Notes under the pieces: generated by a model
What the model saw: the letters and a program-made list of their open reading frames with translations, nothing else
Database searches by the model: none
Told to the model about the DNA's origin: nothing
In this document: positions 29,315 to 41,308 of the stretch, piece by piece
How positions within the stretch are numbered: the stretch's first letter is position 1
Layout: each line of letters starts with the position of its first letter
From: Urechis unicinctus
Taxonomy: Eukaryota > Annelida > Polychaeta > Xenopneusta > Urechidae
Length of the DNA stretch: 64,000 nt
Assembly: GCA_034190875.2 (NCBI GenBank)
Contig: CM067351.1
Span: 7,235,851 to 7,299,850 of the forward strand
Direction: 5' to 3'
Program-made: the position numbers and the translations under genes

Positions 29315-29441
29315 CTCATCTTTGTATTTGCTATCTTTGTATTGGTCGCAATGGTTAGTTAATTTAAGCCGTGACATAACTATCGTAAGTGAGGTGTAAC
29401 TGTTTTTATTGATTATAGTGTGGGAGAGTGTCAGCTTCAAG
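29315..29441 (+). repeat. Short inverted-arm block
   Basis: This block matches the reverse complement of about 52,073-52,220, including the stretch ATAATCAATAAAAAC on the right arm. After 29,441 the left arm continues for 7.1 kb that the right arm lacks; the right arm instead joins sequence equivalent to 36,536. Confidence 0.7.
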
Positions 29442-32400
29442 TTACAATGAACCTGCTTTCAGTATCCTACCTTGTTATGTAAGATTCTACTTGTTATTGC
29501 ACACTTTTCTCGCCATACCGACATATCAACTATGGATGGAGCTACGGAGGAAAATAACCATTGCAAAGCTTGACTGTACAGTGATTTTATTTCGCTTGAT
29601 ATGCTGGGCGAAATCTTTTGGCGACACTACTACACACACGATTTTCGTTTTACTTTTCTTTATGCGGGTTTAATTAACTGCAAAAACACCTGATAATCGA
29701 GTCGTTATCTTTAGTCAAAGCCTATTTACCTTGCCTACCTAACAATATCCGTTGTTGATGAGCAACGTCCGACGTTCGCGTTAAAGCTCACTTCTGTTCA
29801 GTAATTGGTTTTTATTAGCTTTTCCCAGGTTTATTGGTTGGTTTTTACACCATACATACCATTGTTGGTTTTTAAAAGAGGTGATTGCTGACTCATTAAC
29901 ATAGGCAATCAATCACTTTGAAGTGACACATAAATCCTACTTAGTGCTGATGAGACTTGGTCATAAGAGTTAGCGGCGGTCGAGATGCTGTGACGGCATC
30001 ATTCGGATTATTCAGCACAATCTGATATTGTTTCGCTACTGTTGACGTTCAGTGTTGTTCGTTTAGGCTAGTTCTCAACAGCGCATCACAGAACAAATGT
30101 CGAATTATGCCATTTTTGCTACCTCTGTAGTTAGACCTTTGGGTGAGTTGTATGACTTGTATGACTTGTCCCAGTACAGGGATGCATATTGTAGCAATCG
30201 CTGACATTCACACCATACTTGTATTCGGCGCAAAAATTCATAGGCACCCCAGATTACGAGGCTGATTTATTGCAAATATAATCTGTTGATAAAATCGGTC
30301 CATCAATGATGACAAGCACTTAATTGTGATAAACATTTGGAAAACCAGATGTGTTTTGGCAGCGGAATGACTCCGCGAAACGATATGTTTCCTGCTCTTA
30401 TCAATCGCAGTGCGTCTGCCCAATATTCTCATCTGGGTGTGTACTTTATTTGGAGAAGCTATAAAGATCAATACCACGAGCAACTGAACATATACCTGAT
30501 TAACCCTTCTGAGGTACCTCCACGTAATGATCAGTTAATATGCAACATTCTTATAAAAATTACACAGCGCTTCGTCGCGTTTTGCTGTTATAATATCTTG
30601 TATTAAAACCCCACCTTTTGCATTAAGCCCTGCAAATAGTACAACTCGGTGAATAGAGGCATATCATTGATTAAGACAGTTGAGCTATTTTGCTCTATTT
30701 ATATTAACACCATAGATAAACACTTGTTTTTAACCGTTCAGTGTGTTTTTAGCTGACAACTCTAGCTTGCTGAAAGCGCATTATTCCAACGCTAATTGCT
30801 CTTCTATCTTAAGCTAAGGCCACAAAAATAATGCGACAGCTTCCCTCAATCTATTGAGTTTTTGTTCTCATAAAACAGAGCTTAATCATCCATCGGTATA
30901 TCACCTGTTAATGATTGAAATATTAAGAATTGGCCCCACAATACTGAAATCATAACACAAAACTATTGATAGGCATAACAAACCACTTCACATGCTTGAA
31001 ACTTAGTGTCGCACTCCTGTAGCGCATGGCTATTCCCAGCAAGCTTTGTCATTTGGTTATAGAGCACTGCGTGAACGTACCATCATCTGGTATCATGAGT
31101 GGGCGCCAGGGCAAAGCCCGAGCTAATATATCCTTTATCCGATAATCAGTCACCTAAGATCGTCTCGTTGTAATATGCGGTATTTTGTCAATCTCTTCCA
31201 CTATGCTCTATTATTAAGGAATATAAATCCTATGAGCATTCATTGATGAGATAGTTGTCATGCTAGGGCATTGCAAAGGGCGATCTAGCGAATTGTAATT
31301 GGCAATGTTTTTCTCATAATCTACAATCTGTCGATATTAAATCAGTGTTAACACGTTCGATCTGGGGAAATGGTGATTCTCTAGCCTTGAGCAAATCTAT
31401 CCGCCAATTTTTCAAACCGACTATCATGTTGTTTGACGCGCGAGTAGCTAACAATAATTTGGCTGTCAATATACGGTCACATTATTAAGCACTTCAATGC
31501 TAGGACACAGTAACAAAAGGATAGTACCAAGTTATCTTTTATGAACGCATCCTGGGTTACCAACCTAATGGGCGTAGTGCTGAAATATATTGCCGAGACG
31601 TTGGACAGATAACCATTTGAATTAAAAACCAATCTAGAATTTACATATTTATATCGTGCTTTGAGTGCTTGTGGGCAATGGGTTTGCTTGCGGAACACAA
31701 TCTGTGAGCCTATCCTCAGTTGTTATTAATCACTTAATAACAACTGAGGATAATCGGCAAAGCATTCTTTAAAAGACGATTTTGTAAAAGGTAACAATTA
31801 AAATGGCAATAAATGTCGTAGACATTGGCCACATCCATCGAAACAACTGGTAAGCCAAGATGTATGACAAACGATAAGCACGACAGGCTACCAGGATGCG
31901 CATATCAAACAAACCGCGCTCTTTCATCTGATATCCATGTCATGAACGGTTAGTCAAGCAAATGACAGTCATTTACATTACGCAGTAAAAGCACCAAAGA
32001 AGGTTAAATAAGTAGCTATATCCACCAGGTACAAAACCCCAAAAGACATTACTCTTCTGGGCATCTTACAAGTGCGTGACCAGAAAGATTCAAATAATAG
32101 CAGCTGCAATCGACTAAGGATCGTGGGGAATATTGGTCCCAGATATATTTTCTGATCGTTTCTGATCATATCCAGCATAGTGGTAGCAGTGTAGATGTCG
32201 TGAATTAATAAATATAGATTAATCACATTTGATATATGTTTGCGCCATTTGCCGAGCAGAATACACTGGTTATTTTCTCATTTTGCTCGATCGGTCAGCG
32301 AATTTTACCCCATTACGCCGGGTGAAATAACGTATTGCCTACGCTCATTTTTAATTGTCGATGGATTGGTTAACAGGCGGATAGAGGGTTTCATATTTTT

Positions 32401-33395
32401 GGAAATACTGAACGTTGATAATGGTAGTTCTCTGTATGTCTGTACAGATGTCTAATGCAATATATATATTTACCCATAGTTAAAAAGTAACAATAGCAGG
32501 AAAGGTTTTTATTAAATGTCGAATTAACATGCGTATTGGATGAGTTGTATAATGTGACACACATAAAATGGAATATAAGCTTATGCGGGTCATTGATCTG
32601 GTTTGGTGAAAGAAGTGATGAGTCAACTGAGGGTTTGACCAGCTACAAGCATTTCAAGGACGAAGAACGTATTCAGTCCGCATATCATTGTAACTATGGT
32701 TCAGCATCTTACGTGCATTGCAACACAATCCACCTCTGGGTCGCGTGAAATCACTATTGGCTGTGACAATAGTGAGGATTAAAGGTAGTCACTCATACAG
32801 TTAATGCAATAGACTACCCAAATGACAAAGCAGTTGCTGTAAGCACGGCAGCACTGGATTGCAATGCGATCGATCCAAGGAAGAGATCCTTGTAAGAATG
32901 TCGAATTACAGCGATCAACAGCTAGTTATTTAATTTGAATAAATGAGTGAATAGAACCCGTAGTTAATAACAATTCGATACAGCTAGACCACCTACAAAG
33001 ATATCTCACAGATCAACGATAGGTTGAAATGCAAACGATCGTTTTTCCCTGATATATTATCACTTCAGTAATTAACTAAGTTTTGGTGTATTTGAAAGTA
33101 GCAGTTAAGATGACATCGGCTTACCTGTTTGACATTTGCTGATTGTTTTCATTGGATTCTCCTCACCAGACTTGCTTGCTTAATGTAGATCCATAAAGTG
33201 GTAATCAAAACAGATTTGTATTTGAAAGTATCATAATTTATTTTCACAAAAGTCATTATTGAATGTTGATTGATGAGAAATGAGCGTATGAAAACATATT
33301 GCTGTGACTTTTTGCATCCCCGTGCTATATCATGTGCGAGGTTTTGCAGAGAGGAAAGAGTTTTAAGCCTCTCTATTTGGCCACGACTGGCTCAA
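29442..33395. other. Left-arm-only AT-rich stretch without recognised genes
   Basis: No partner exists in the right arm. Open frames here (for example 29,428-29,670, 30,337-30,603, 32,536-32,745 on the plus strand and 31,978-32,226 on the minus strand) are under 90 codons, show no known motif, and are of the length expected by chance. Two local items are listed separately: a perfect hairpin at 31,711-31,752 and a tRNA-derived SINE-like piece near 33,400. Confidence 0.45.
31711..31752. repeat. Perfect 18-bp hairpin with 6-base loop
   Basis: TATCCTCAGTTGTTATTA (31,711-31,728) is followed by ATCACT and then by its exact reverse complement (31,735-31,752). Such a perfect stem is unlikely by chance. 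It could be the fused ends of a small inverted-repeat element or the core of a miniature transposon. It is not followed by a T-run, and no gene ends nearby, so a bacterial-type terminator is not a fitting reading. Confidence 0.9.
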
Positions 33396-33399
33396 AGTA

Positions 33400-33490
33400 A
33401 GCCGCCATCACTGATAGTGGTAAAGTGGTATATTACGTCGCTCTTCGGCCAACAGGTTGTGGGTTCGATGGCAAGGAGTTGAAACCTAAC
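33400..33490 (+). repeat. Probable tRNA-derived SINE fragment
   Basis: The segment has an A-box-like stretch (AGTGGTAAAGTGG, about 33,416-33,428) and, about 35 bases later, a B-box-like GGTTCGATGGC (33,462-33,472; consensus GGTTCGANTCC), preceded by GGCCAACAGGTTGTG. This spacing and wording is typical of the promoter heads of tRNA-derived SINEs in invertebrates. It does not fold as a complete tRNA because the acceptor ends do not pair. The tail and target-site duplications were not identified. Assignment rests on the two boxes only. Confidence 0.45.
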
Positions 33491-33606
33491 TGGTTCTCCA
33501 TGACACGGATGGTCCAAGATGATTTTGTGTATCACAAAAACAGATGCATACGCAATAACAACAGTTACTCGAACATTGCTCCCACCTTTTGATATTGTCG
33601 TATGTA

Positions 33607-33608
33607 AA

Positions 33609-33657
<49 letters not shown>

Positions 33658-33824
33658 ATATATATATATATAGATATATATATATATATATATCTATATA
33701 TATAGATTCTATCTAGATATATATATATATATATATATATCTATATCTCTATATATATATATCTATATAGATATATATCTATCTCTATATATATATATAT
33801 ATATATATCTATATATATATATAC
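33607..33824. repeat. (TA)n-rich simple array
   Basis: Almost pure TATA with ATCTATA interruptions. It has no coding value; the open frame it creates on the plus strand is an Ile-Tyr artefact. Confidence 0.95.
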
Positions 33825-34296
33825 ATTTGCCAATGCCTGCTCCTGAAAATGTCGGTGTCGTTGAGCATATAAGGTGCGCATGTCAAGGTTGCTTGATATA
33901 CAGAAGTCAAATTCCCGCTAGAATGTGCGTCTGTAAGCAAAGTAAAATATTCAGGTTTATTTCGCAAGGTCGCCTTTGAATCATTTTATACAAACAGGAT
34001 CGAAAGTACTAACGGCTGCTTTATCGAAATATACTTAAACACTTTATATGCATTGCATGCAGTAAATTAATTTTTTTCCGCGCGTATTGTGCGGTTTTAA
34101 CATATGACCTCTGTTTACAGGCAACGTGAAGTGCAACATACCAACCTTATAGAGCCACATTCGATACATTCCAATTATATAGCAATATCATTCTTACCAT
34201 TATAAAAGACTGTAACGAGGCATTGCCAAACATTCATTCGTATACATATATAGTTATTAGTTCACATCCATGTTGTATGTTACATATCCATTAATT
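33825..34296. other. Unique stretch between two TA arrays
   Basis: No gene is recognised. A short part at about 34,106-34,128 (CCTCTGTTTACAGGC and neighbours) resembles 26,408-26,430, so at least part of this stretch is another fragment of the repeat family that fills the window. Confidence 0.4.
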
Positions 34297-34813
<517 letters not shown>

Positions 34814-34884
34814 TTATATGTCATTACCCTTTGCGCTCTTATACTACCGTTTAGTACCCGATGGTAATTTGGCGATATCTACTG

Positions 34885-35630
34885 TAACTGTCCAAAGCAC
34901 AATTTTACGACAACCGGACTAAGATCCGACATATTGTCAGTATCATTAATGCATCCATAGCTTACAATAGATGACTCTAGATTCTCTGAAATCATTAAGT
35001 GATCGAGTGACGATCTGGCATGCGACATGTCACTTTCATAAGTGAAATCGACATTTGCAAGGGGTTACATAAAGCATGGGATTAGACATTCATGTTCAAA
35101 GAAATTATTTAACGATATAGTATGCCTGGAACTATCCCGTAAAAGGCCGGGTTCAATTCTCCACCCATAATAACGAAATCAGCTTCCGTATGAGATGTAA
35201 TAACAGCATTTGCTTGATCTAGAGGCTGACTGTATAAGTTACTAATTGATATGCTGTTATCCTTATCACATAGCATGTATTCATTAATAATCAACATTTT
35301 AACAGTTCCGTTAGTAGTGTGACAAATAACCTTGCATGCCTGGCACCTTCGACTTTTTCCAAAATCAATTGGTGTAGGATGTCTTATGTAAATTGCACAA
35401 CCACCATAAGGTCTACCGACTAACAATTCCGATTCGTCCTTACCAGATATACCAACGACGGACACATTATCAATATTACGTTCAAAGAGTGCAAACTCAG
35501 ATTCAAATAACCAGTGTTCCTGTAGAAAAAGAACATCACATTCTCCCTTCAAATGACGTATGTACATAGCGGTATCGTTCTTATGTCCTCGACAATTATA
35601 AGTACAGATAGTAAAGTTTTGACTTAACAT
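34885..35630 (-). pseudogene. LINE endonuclease (EEP/APE-type) fragment, ORF2 N-terminus
   Basis: Read leftward from an ATG at 35,630, the frame gives an endonuclease/exonuclease/phosphatase domain as found at the N-terminus of non-LTR retrotransposon ORF2, which nicks the target DNA for target-primed reverse transcription. Visible landmarks are TYNCRG near the start, LFLQEHWL (catalytic Glu), and a GGELNP where functional proteins usually have GDFN. The frame stops at 35,109. The end of the domain continues in another frame (about 35,055-34,885) with VDFTYES, SSLDHLMIS and MSDLSPV. The usual SDHxP histidine is Leu here. So there is at least one frameshift or stop and two damaged catalytic motifs. 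No reverse transcriptase follows; a TA array begins at 34,811. The fragment is a 3'-truncated dead LINE, probably of the CR1/L2-like group, though the clade cannot be fixed without the missing domain. Confidence 0.85.
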
Positions 35631-36592
35631 TAATTGACGAACACTCTTACGGTAATACTTCCGCACGCAGATACCAATGGGCCAGAATTCATCATTCATC
35701 AATGATTTCATATCGGAGACTTTCACCTCAACTCTAAAGTTCTCAAATTTCGCTTCACTATTGGAAACGTGCTCAATGTTTTTCACCTCTATCTCCGATT
35801 CTGCAATAAACGATTTTACGTCCTCTGCACTTGTTCCTTTTTCAACTCGGAACACAAACACATCCCGGCTTGGCTCTGGGGCGCCTCTTATTTTTCTCGG
35901 GGTAGAAAATAACTCTCTTCACGGACTGTTTTCTTCCATGGCCCTGGCCTGGGACGACGATGCCGAACCTCTTGAAAGCCATCGTCCGCAGGTGATGAAG
36001 CCTCACTCATTCGCGATTGAGGCGATGGGTCAGCTGTGAATGCAGAGGCTATTGGGACCGTAGGGGCTTCTTGAGTAGTCATCACTGCCACAGGTGACTC
36101 AATGTGAGGTCTTGATGGTGGGCATGTTGTGCTAACTGCGGTGGCGTAAGACTTGGTCATCTTGCAGACCGTCTCTTCTTGGTACTTCGAAAGCAGTTTG
36201 ACGTTCACCTTCAACTGCGTCACCCTCTCACAGAGGCTTATTGGGCATGTTTCGGCAGGGGTTGCTTTGGGTACTCTATGCAAACCCTGTAGACTGATGG
36301 CAAATTTGGGAACTTTACCAGCTACATCCAGTTTTTTAAGACCGCCTATGACATCTTCCAGCACAGCGTCTATCTCAGCTCGTGTGGGAAAATCACGCCG
36401 TCGTACTAAAGGCGGGAGGATATCACCAAACCCGACACTCCATAATGCTTCTCGCGCTTGTTGGATTTCCCCCAACGAGTAGAAATCGCGACAGGCCTGG
36501 TATATCTTAGCGGCGGGAGAGGTGTCCATAGAGTACACAATGTAGGTGAGAAGGGAGTTCAGTGTCACCTCCTCGATCCACTCACTCGCCAT
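35631..36592 (-). pseudogene. LINE ORF1-like protein, frameshifted
   Basis: The minus-strand frame starts best at the ATG at 36,592 (MASEWIEEVTLNSLL) and runs to a TAA at 35,886-35,888, about 234 codons. Its N-terminal part has the block YQACRDFYSLGEIQQARE and a following DFPTRAEIDAVLEDVIGGL, which I recognise as the N-terminal domain of ORF1 proteins of invertebrate LINEs; a low-complexity Pro/Ser region and a basic stretch ending RHRRPRPGPWKK follow. After a run of five A's the reading continues in another frame for about 80 codons (about 35,890-35,641), with DVFVFRVEKGTSAEDVKSFI and FWPIGICVRKYY, an RRM-like nucleic-acid-binding end. A one-base slip in the A-run would explain the break. 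ORF1 then runs without a stop into ORF2, whose ATG at 35,630 overlaps an out-of-frame TAA (TAATG). ORF1 should bind LINE RNA. In the right arm only the first 15 codons or so remain (52,028-52,072, plus strand). Confidence 0.75.
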
Positions 36593-36687
36593 AATCACTT
36601 AGACGCAGATTTACAGTCTTTAAGACAGTTGAGTCATTGACACAGTATTGAGTTGGTCCAAACTGACACTGCAATGAATTAAATCAG

Positions 36688-38480
36688 GTTGCTTGGTGAT
36701 TTATATCACAACTGTAAAGTTAAGGAGACGACAGAGGGTCACATAATCGTTGTGGGGCGACCAAAAGAGGGAAACTGGCTGTCGAGCGACCAATATCTTC
36801 TTTGCCATCACTGTAAGGGATTTTTCCTAGTAGCGGAACTTTGGCGCCACACCCGTAGTTGTGAATTCAATGACGACTACATTGGCGAGGATATCACTAA
36901 AGTCGGTGTCAGAGAGAGCAAGCTGTTAATGTTTGCCATGGAACATTCGGATATAGACGAACGCTTATGTTCAGTGCGGTCTAGTATGACTCCCAATGAG
37001 GTCACAAGCCTTGCAAAGAGCGACAAACTAATTCGTTTATTTGGCAAAAGTTTGATTGACTTAAAAGGATCCGAAAACGCCCCCTGCGTACGGAATAAAG
37101 CCCGTGAAATGGGCAGGCTCCTTCTAAGAGTAAGAACCAATGATCAACACAAAGATGTTTCACTGGCTAAGTGCGTATCGCCAGTCATGTTCGATGCAGT
37201 TCCAAAAGCAGTTCATGCCGATCGCAAATTTGCCATCACCGGGAAAGAAACCCCATCTGTTGAAATACCATCATTGGCATTGAAGTTGGGACATTCACTG
37301 CGGAAGTGCTGTAACTTAAAAATCGGAATTGCTATCAGAGAGCAAGACGCAGAAAACGAGAAGAAGGCAGAGGCATTCTTAAAACTTCTCGATTTAGAAT
37401 ATTCAACGAGAGCAAGCCGCATAGCTCTGTCGACATTGACCACGAACAAAGCCAGGAAGGTAGGGCTTCTACATTTAACGGACGACATCGTGAAAGTTCA
37501 GCAACATCTTACATGCAGATTACCCAATTTGGCAGTTCAGGTGAAAAGCAATCCTGTTAAGTTCTTTTCGGATTTCGTAACAACAGCAATCACGAGGTTA
37601 ATAACATTTAACAAACGTCGCTCAAGGGAAATGGCTAGAATGCTGTGTAGCAATTATGTAGCTGCACCTGACAGAATGAACTCGGGAAATGCGGATATAT
37701 TAAACATGCAGTCATCTTCTGAAAAAGAAACCTGGAAGCCGGTAAGGAACATTCTTTGTGACTAAATACTAATTAAGTAGTCGTTTTCATTGCAAATATC
37801 TTGCAATATCTGCATTATGCTCGTGAACTACAAACACAGTTTGGTATCAAGCACGACGCAGTCGGATCAAGCCCACCAATGCTATGAAACGTTGTAACGT
37901 TACACGATTGTTTGCAAAAGGTGTCAAAGTTTGCTTATCCGGCATTATTTCATCTTTGTATGTTACTGTGCTTGTTGATGCTGCAGACCGAAACTCATTC
38001 ATATCCGTGGAAAGAGAGACCGAACCGTCCCGGTTATCCTCACACCAGACACGATTGAACCTCTCAACATCCTGCGCAGCGGTGAATGGTGGGCAAACAG
38101 CGGGATCTCAGCGGAAAACAAGTATGTCTTTGCATCATCACGGAATAGCACCAATGCCATACGAAGGTGTGCTGCTTTGAAATCCTGTATCTCAGAAGTG
38201 GATATGAAGGCTCCAAAGGCATTCACGTCAACGAATCTACGAAAGTATGTGGCAACAGTTTCCCAGATACTTGACATAAAAGAAAACGAGATAGACTGGC
38301 TCGCATCGCACCTTAGGCATGACATTTACGTACATCGGAACTATTACAGACTACAGGATCACCACATACATTGAGCTGGCCATGATATCAAAGCTGTTGA
38401 TGGCAACAGATGCAGGAGCGGCAGCGAATTTTGCAGGAAAACGTCTAGACGACATAAACATTGAAGGAGGGAGCAATCCA
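36688..38480 (+). pseudogene. Tyrosine recombinase-like transposon gene, zinc finger and catalytic parts
   Basis: The first exon starts after an AG at 36,686-36,687 (no in-frame ATG at the beginning; a TAA lies just upstream, so an earlier exon is likely) and runs 351 codons to a GTAAGG donor at 37,742. It has a CCHC finger (Cys at residues 39, 42 and 58, His 54), conserved AREMGRLLLRVR and IPSLALKLGHSLRKC blocks, and FNKRRSREMARML at residues 307-319. The last fits box I of tyrosine recombinases, with Arg 311 the likely catalytic residue. The next exon (about 37,988-38,480) carries IRGKRDRTVPVILTP, then STNLRKYVAT (box II, Arg plus Lys in place of His) and LASHLRHDIYVHRNYYRL (the conserved GH is RH here, and Tyr is the expected nucleophile). 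The frame slips at about 38,350 and continues as IELAMISKLLMATDAG. A candidate acceptor CTGCAG ends at 37,986, but joining it to the donor breaks the frame, so the copy is probably dead. It resembles the Crypton-like recombinase genes found widely in aquatic invertebrates. Confidence 0.75.
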
Positions 38481-38525
38481 CATGTGCGACTGTGCTAGCT
38501 TAACACAAAATATCGCATAAGATAT

Positions 38526-38668
<143 letters not shown>

Positions 38669-38675
38669 TATACAG

Positions 38676-39125
38676 ACATTGAAGGTGTTAAAGAGAGATG
38701 TGACTAATCGGATGGCGCGGTTGATAAAGATAGTGATGAAGAGGAAGATGAAACAGATGTGTTGAATGAAGAGGATAACAACTCAAAACAACGTATGATA
38801 CAGACACCGATCAACGACTCCACTTTATATCAGTGTTATCGAACAGTGATATTACAGTGCGTTACCGTTTTGTAATTTTTTGTTCCAGGAGGACCTAAAC
38901 CACCAGCCTCAAATATATAGCGCACGCAACACAATCCGTGGTCAAAGGAGGAGAAGAGATTCATCATTGCCGAGTTAAGGGACGCTATCGCTAACAGAAC
39001 ACTTAACGGAGTAGGAAAATCAAAATGCGAAGAAGCTTAAATAAAAGCAAATCCTCTGCTTCAAACAAGAACCTGGGTCCAAAACATAATATCATGGATT
39101 GAAAAACAAGCATTTGCACCACATT
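38676..39125 (+). pseudogene. Tyrosine recombinase gene, acidic linker and C-terminal SANT-like exon
   Basis: Two exon-like pieces follow the TA array. The first begins after ATTTATACAG (38,675) and has an acidic run, [12 protein letters not shown], with an in-frame TAA near 38,710. The second begins after a strong pyrimidine tract and TTCCAG at 38,888 and encodes NPWSKEEKRFIIAEL, GVGKSKCEEA and LLQTRTWVQNIISWI. That pattern (Trp-Ser-x-Glu-Glu, Gly-Lys-x-x-Cys, Arg-x-Trp) is the Myb/SANT-like end often attached to this recombinase family. It carries a TAG near 38,921 and a TAA near 39,040. All three stops recur in the inverted copy at 48,593-49,036. The DNA-binding role is inferred from the family. 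The gene ends at a TAA near 39,125. Confidence 0.7.
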
Positions 39126-40289
39126 AAGGAGTGAAGGAAGTTTCGTAGAAAGGGTCATGCAAGCAGGCTGTGTTTGAATATCATTCATCATTTTGTATGG
39201 CTAACTTACCGTCTGTGTTTAGATGAACGAGGCCAATAAAACCATGTTTATTACAACATTAATGACTTGAGTAGCGGTTTTTAACTACAAATCACTTGAA
39301 TCTTGTCCCCCAAAATTAAACATGCGTATTTACGAATCATTCAAAAACATCAAGTGAATTCAAACGCTTGGTATATCCAAGATATTCTTTCGCGATAAAA
39401 AAACAACATATACTGCAAGCTTAGGAAATATTACATTGTCGTTAGAGTGCAACGATTATCTAATCGGATAGATGAGTAACTGACCAGTTTCAAGTTAGAC
39501 AAACAGTAACTCTCCATTTCTCTGAGCCCCTACATCTCGACTTCTTCGGATTGTCACTTTTGTAAAACAATGGGCTTGCAAACTGTTTTCCTCGAAAGTT
39601 GCCGCCTCCTTTGTCGGATTTGCTAAGCCCTCATACGGCGCTCACCGGACCTTGGTCAAACAATAGCATCTTGAAGATGTTTATTGTTTATCTTTATTTT
39701 GAGCGGTCCGCAGATTGTGTCGGTTATGCGTCTCTAATGAAGAGCGGAAATGAGCAAGGTTATGATTTTTTCTACTCAGGGTCATGCGCAGTAGAGTAAG
39801 TTGCGCAGTCAATGCAATTGCACTGCGGGGTATGAATTACTTTATATATTACCATGCACATTCGATTCCAAGATTAGATATACAATCAACATTGGAGACG
39901 ACTAGAGCCTTCTTTTAGCAGGAGAGACTATGCCGCCTCAGTCAGGCTCTTAAGCCGTTTAATGGTGGTGATATTTTCATGCGGACGATACGGCTTTTAA
40001 TTATATTTGCGCGATACCTAGATCACAGAACATGATACCTATGTTTGGATCAGTCAATCTTGCACATTTGATATACCTTTATATACATTGGTTCATAATC
40101 GGAACCCGGGACCGAGCATTTCAAAAACAAACTCGAGAACTAGACCAGCTTGATTCAAAGCATTCTGAGATTGGTAACATAATCAAACGTACTTGTTTTG
40201 ACGTAAGATAATAACCTTGTAGAGTATAGCAGCTGTGCCACTACACTACTCATTTCACGAAAACACGATATCTTAGCAACACCCGCGCG
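39126..40289 (+). repeat. Inner left arm of the inverted repeat, no gene
   Basis: This block is the reverse complement of about 47,430-48,592; positions sum to 87,718 over the whole stretch, so there are almost no indels, and sampled sections differ at about 2 in 100 bases. A 66-codon frame at 39,599-39,796 has its counterpart at 47,919-48,119 but no recognisable motif. Small indel-free divergence suggests that this arm is younger than, or more recently homogenised than, the outer arms. Confidence 0.85.
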
Positions 40290-41100
40290 ACCTCCTACCA
40301 ATAAACTCACGACCTCAAAGCAACACACACGCGTCCGACCACCTAGGCAACACGCATATGCGTCGGACCTCTAAGCAAACACAAACACGCATGGCACCGC
40401 CAAGCAACGCACACACGCGTGGACCCTTAGAGACAAACACCCGTTGGACCTCCTAGCAACCAACATACGCTTAGGACCTCTTAGCATTAAACACACAACC
40501 ACTTGGCAATACACACAGACACGACCTCCTCGCAAAACACACTACCGTTCTTACAAACCTCTCCTACGACCTTCTATCAACACATACGCGACCTCCTATC
40601 AACACTCATGAGCCCTCCTGACAACACACACGATGACCTCCTTACAACACACTTGCGGCCTCTTGACGACACTCACGTACGACCTCCTTATAATACACAT
40701 GCGACCTCCTTACAACACACGCGCGACCTCCTGACGACACTCACGTACGACCTCTTTATAGTACACATGCGACCCCCTTACAACACACACGCGACCTCCT
40801 AGCAGCACACACACGCGACCTCCTAGCGGCACACACACGCGACCTCCTAGCGGCACACACACGCGACCTCCTAGCAGCACACACACGCGACCTCCTAGTG
40901 GCACACACACGCGACCTCCTAGCGCCACACACACACGACCTCCTAACGGCACACACACGCCACCTCCTAGCAGCACACACACGCGACCTTCTAGCGGCAC
41001 ACACACGCGTCCTCCTAGCGACATACACACGCGACCTCCTAGTGGCACACACACGCGACCTCCTAGCGGGACACACACGCCACCTCCTAGCAGCACACCA
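40290..41100 (+). repeat. 24-bp minisatellite, expanded left copy
   Basis: The right-hand part (about 40,795-41,100) has about 12 near-perfect copies of a 24-bp unit that contains CGACCTCCTAGCGGC followed by a short (AC)n. The left-hand part, from about 40,290, is a degenerate older version of the same CGACCTCCT theme. Because 24 is a multiple of three, all frames stay open and produce repeats such as RRSRVCAA; these are not genes. The inverted partner at 46,849-47,430 has only about 3 of the regular units, so roughly 10 units differ between the arms. Confidence 0.95.
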
Positions 41101-41210
41101 AACCTCCGGCCTCTTTACAACACACATATACGACCTCATAATGTTACACCAGTACCACATAAACAGGTGTGGAGTCAGAAGCACACTGGCTCACAAACAA
41201 GGATATGCAC

Positions 41211-41213
<3 letters not shown>
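41101..41213. other. Junction between minisatellite and TG array
   Basis: A short unique linker at the inner edge of the left arm; it still contains one degenerate CGACCTC unit near 41,129. No gene is seen. Confidence 0.4.

Positions 41214-41305
<92 letters not shown>
41214..41305. repeat. Pure (TG)n array
   Basis: Ninety-two bases of uninterrupted TG lie at the inner edge of the left arm. A (CA)-rich array sits at the mirror position on the right (46,796-46,848), consistent with one array that was duplicated in inverted orientation and has since changed length. Confidence 0.98.

Positions 41306-41308
<3 letters not shown>

Noticed and set aside
40710-41184. Long Arg/Cys- or Gly/Val-rich repeat proteins
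   Set aside because: They are translations of the 24-bp minisatellite in different frames, with no unique part and no start context.
41214-41305. TG array as telomeric repeat
   Set aside because: It is a plain dinucleotide array; no TTAGGG-type or other telomeric unit was seen in the window.
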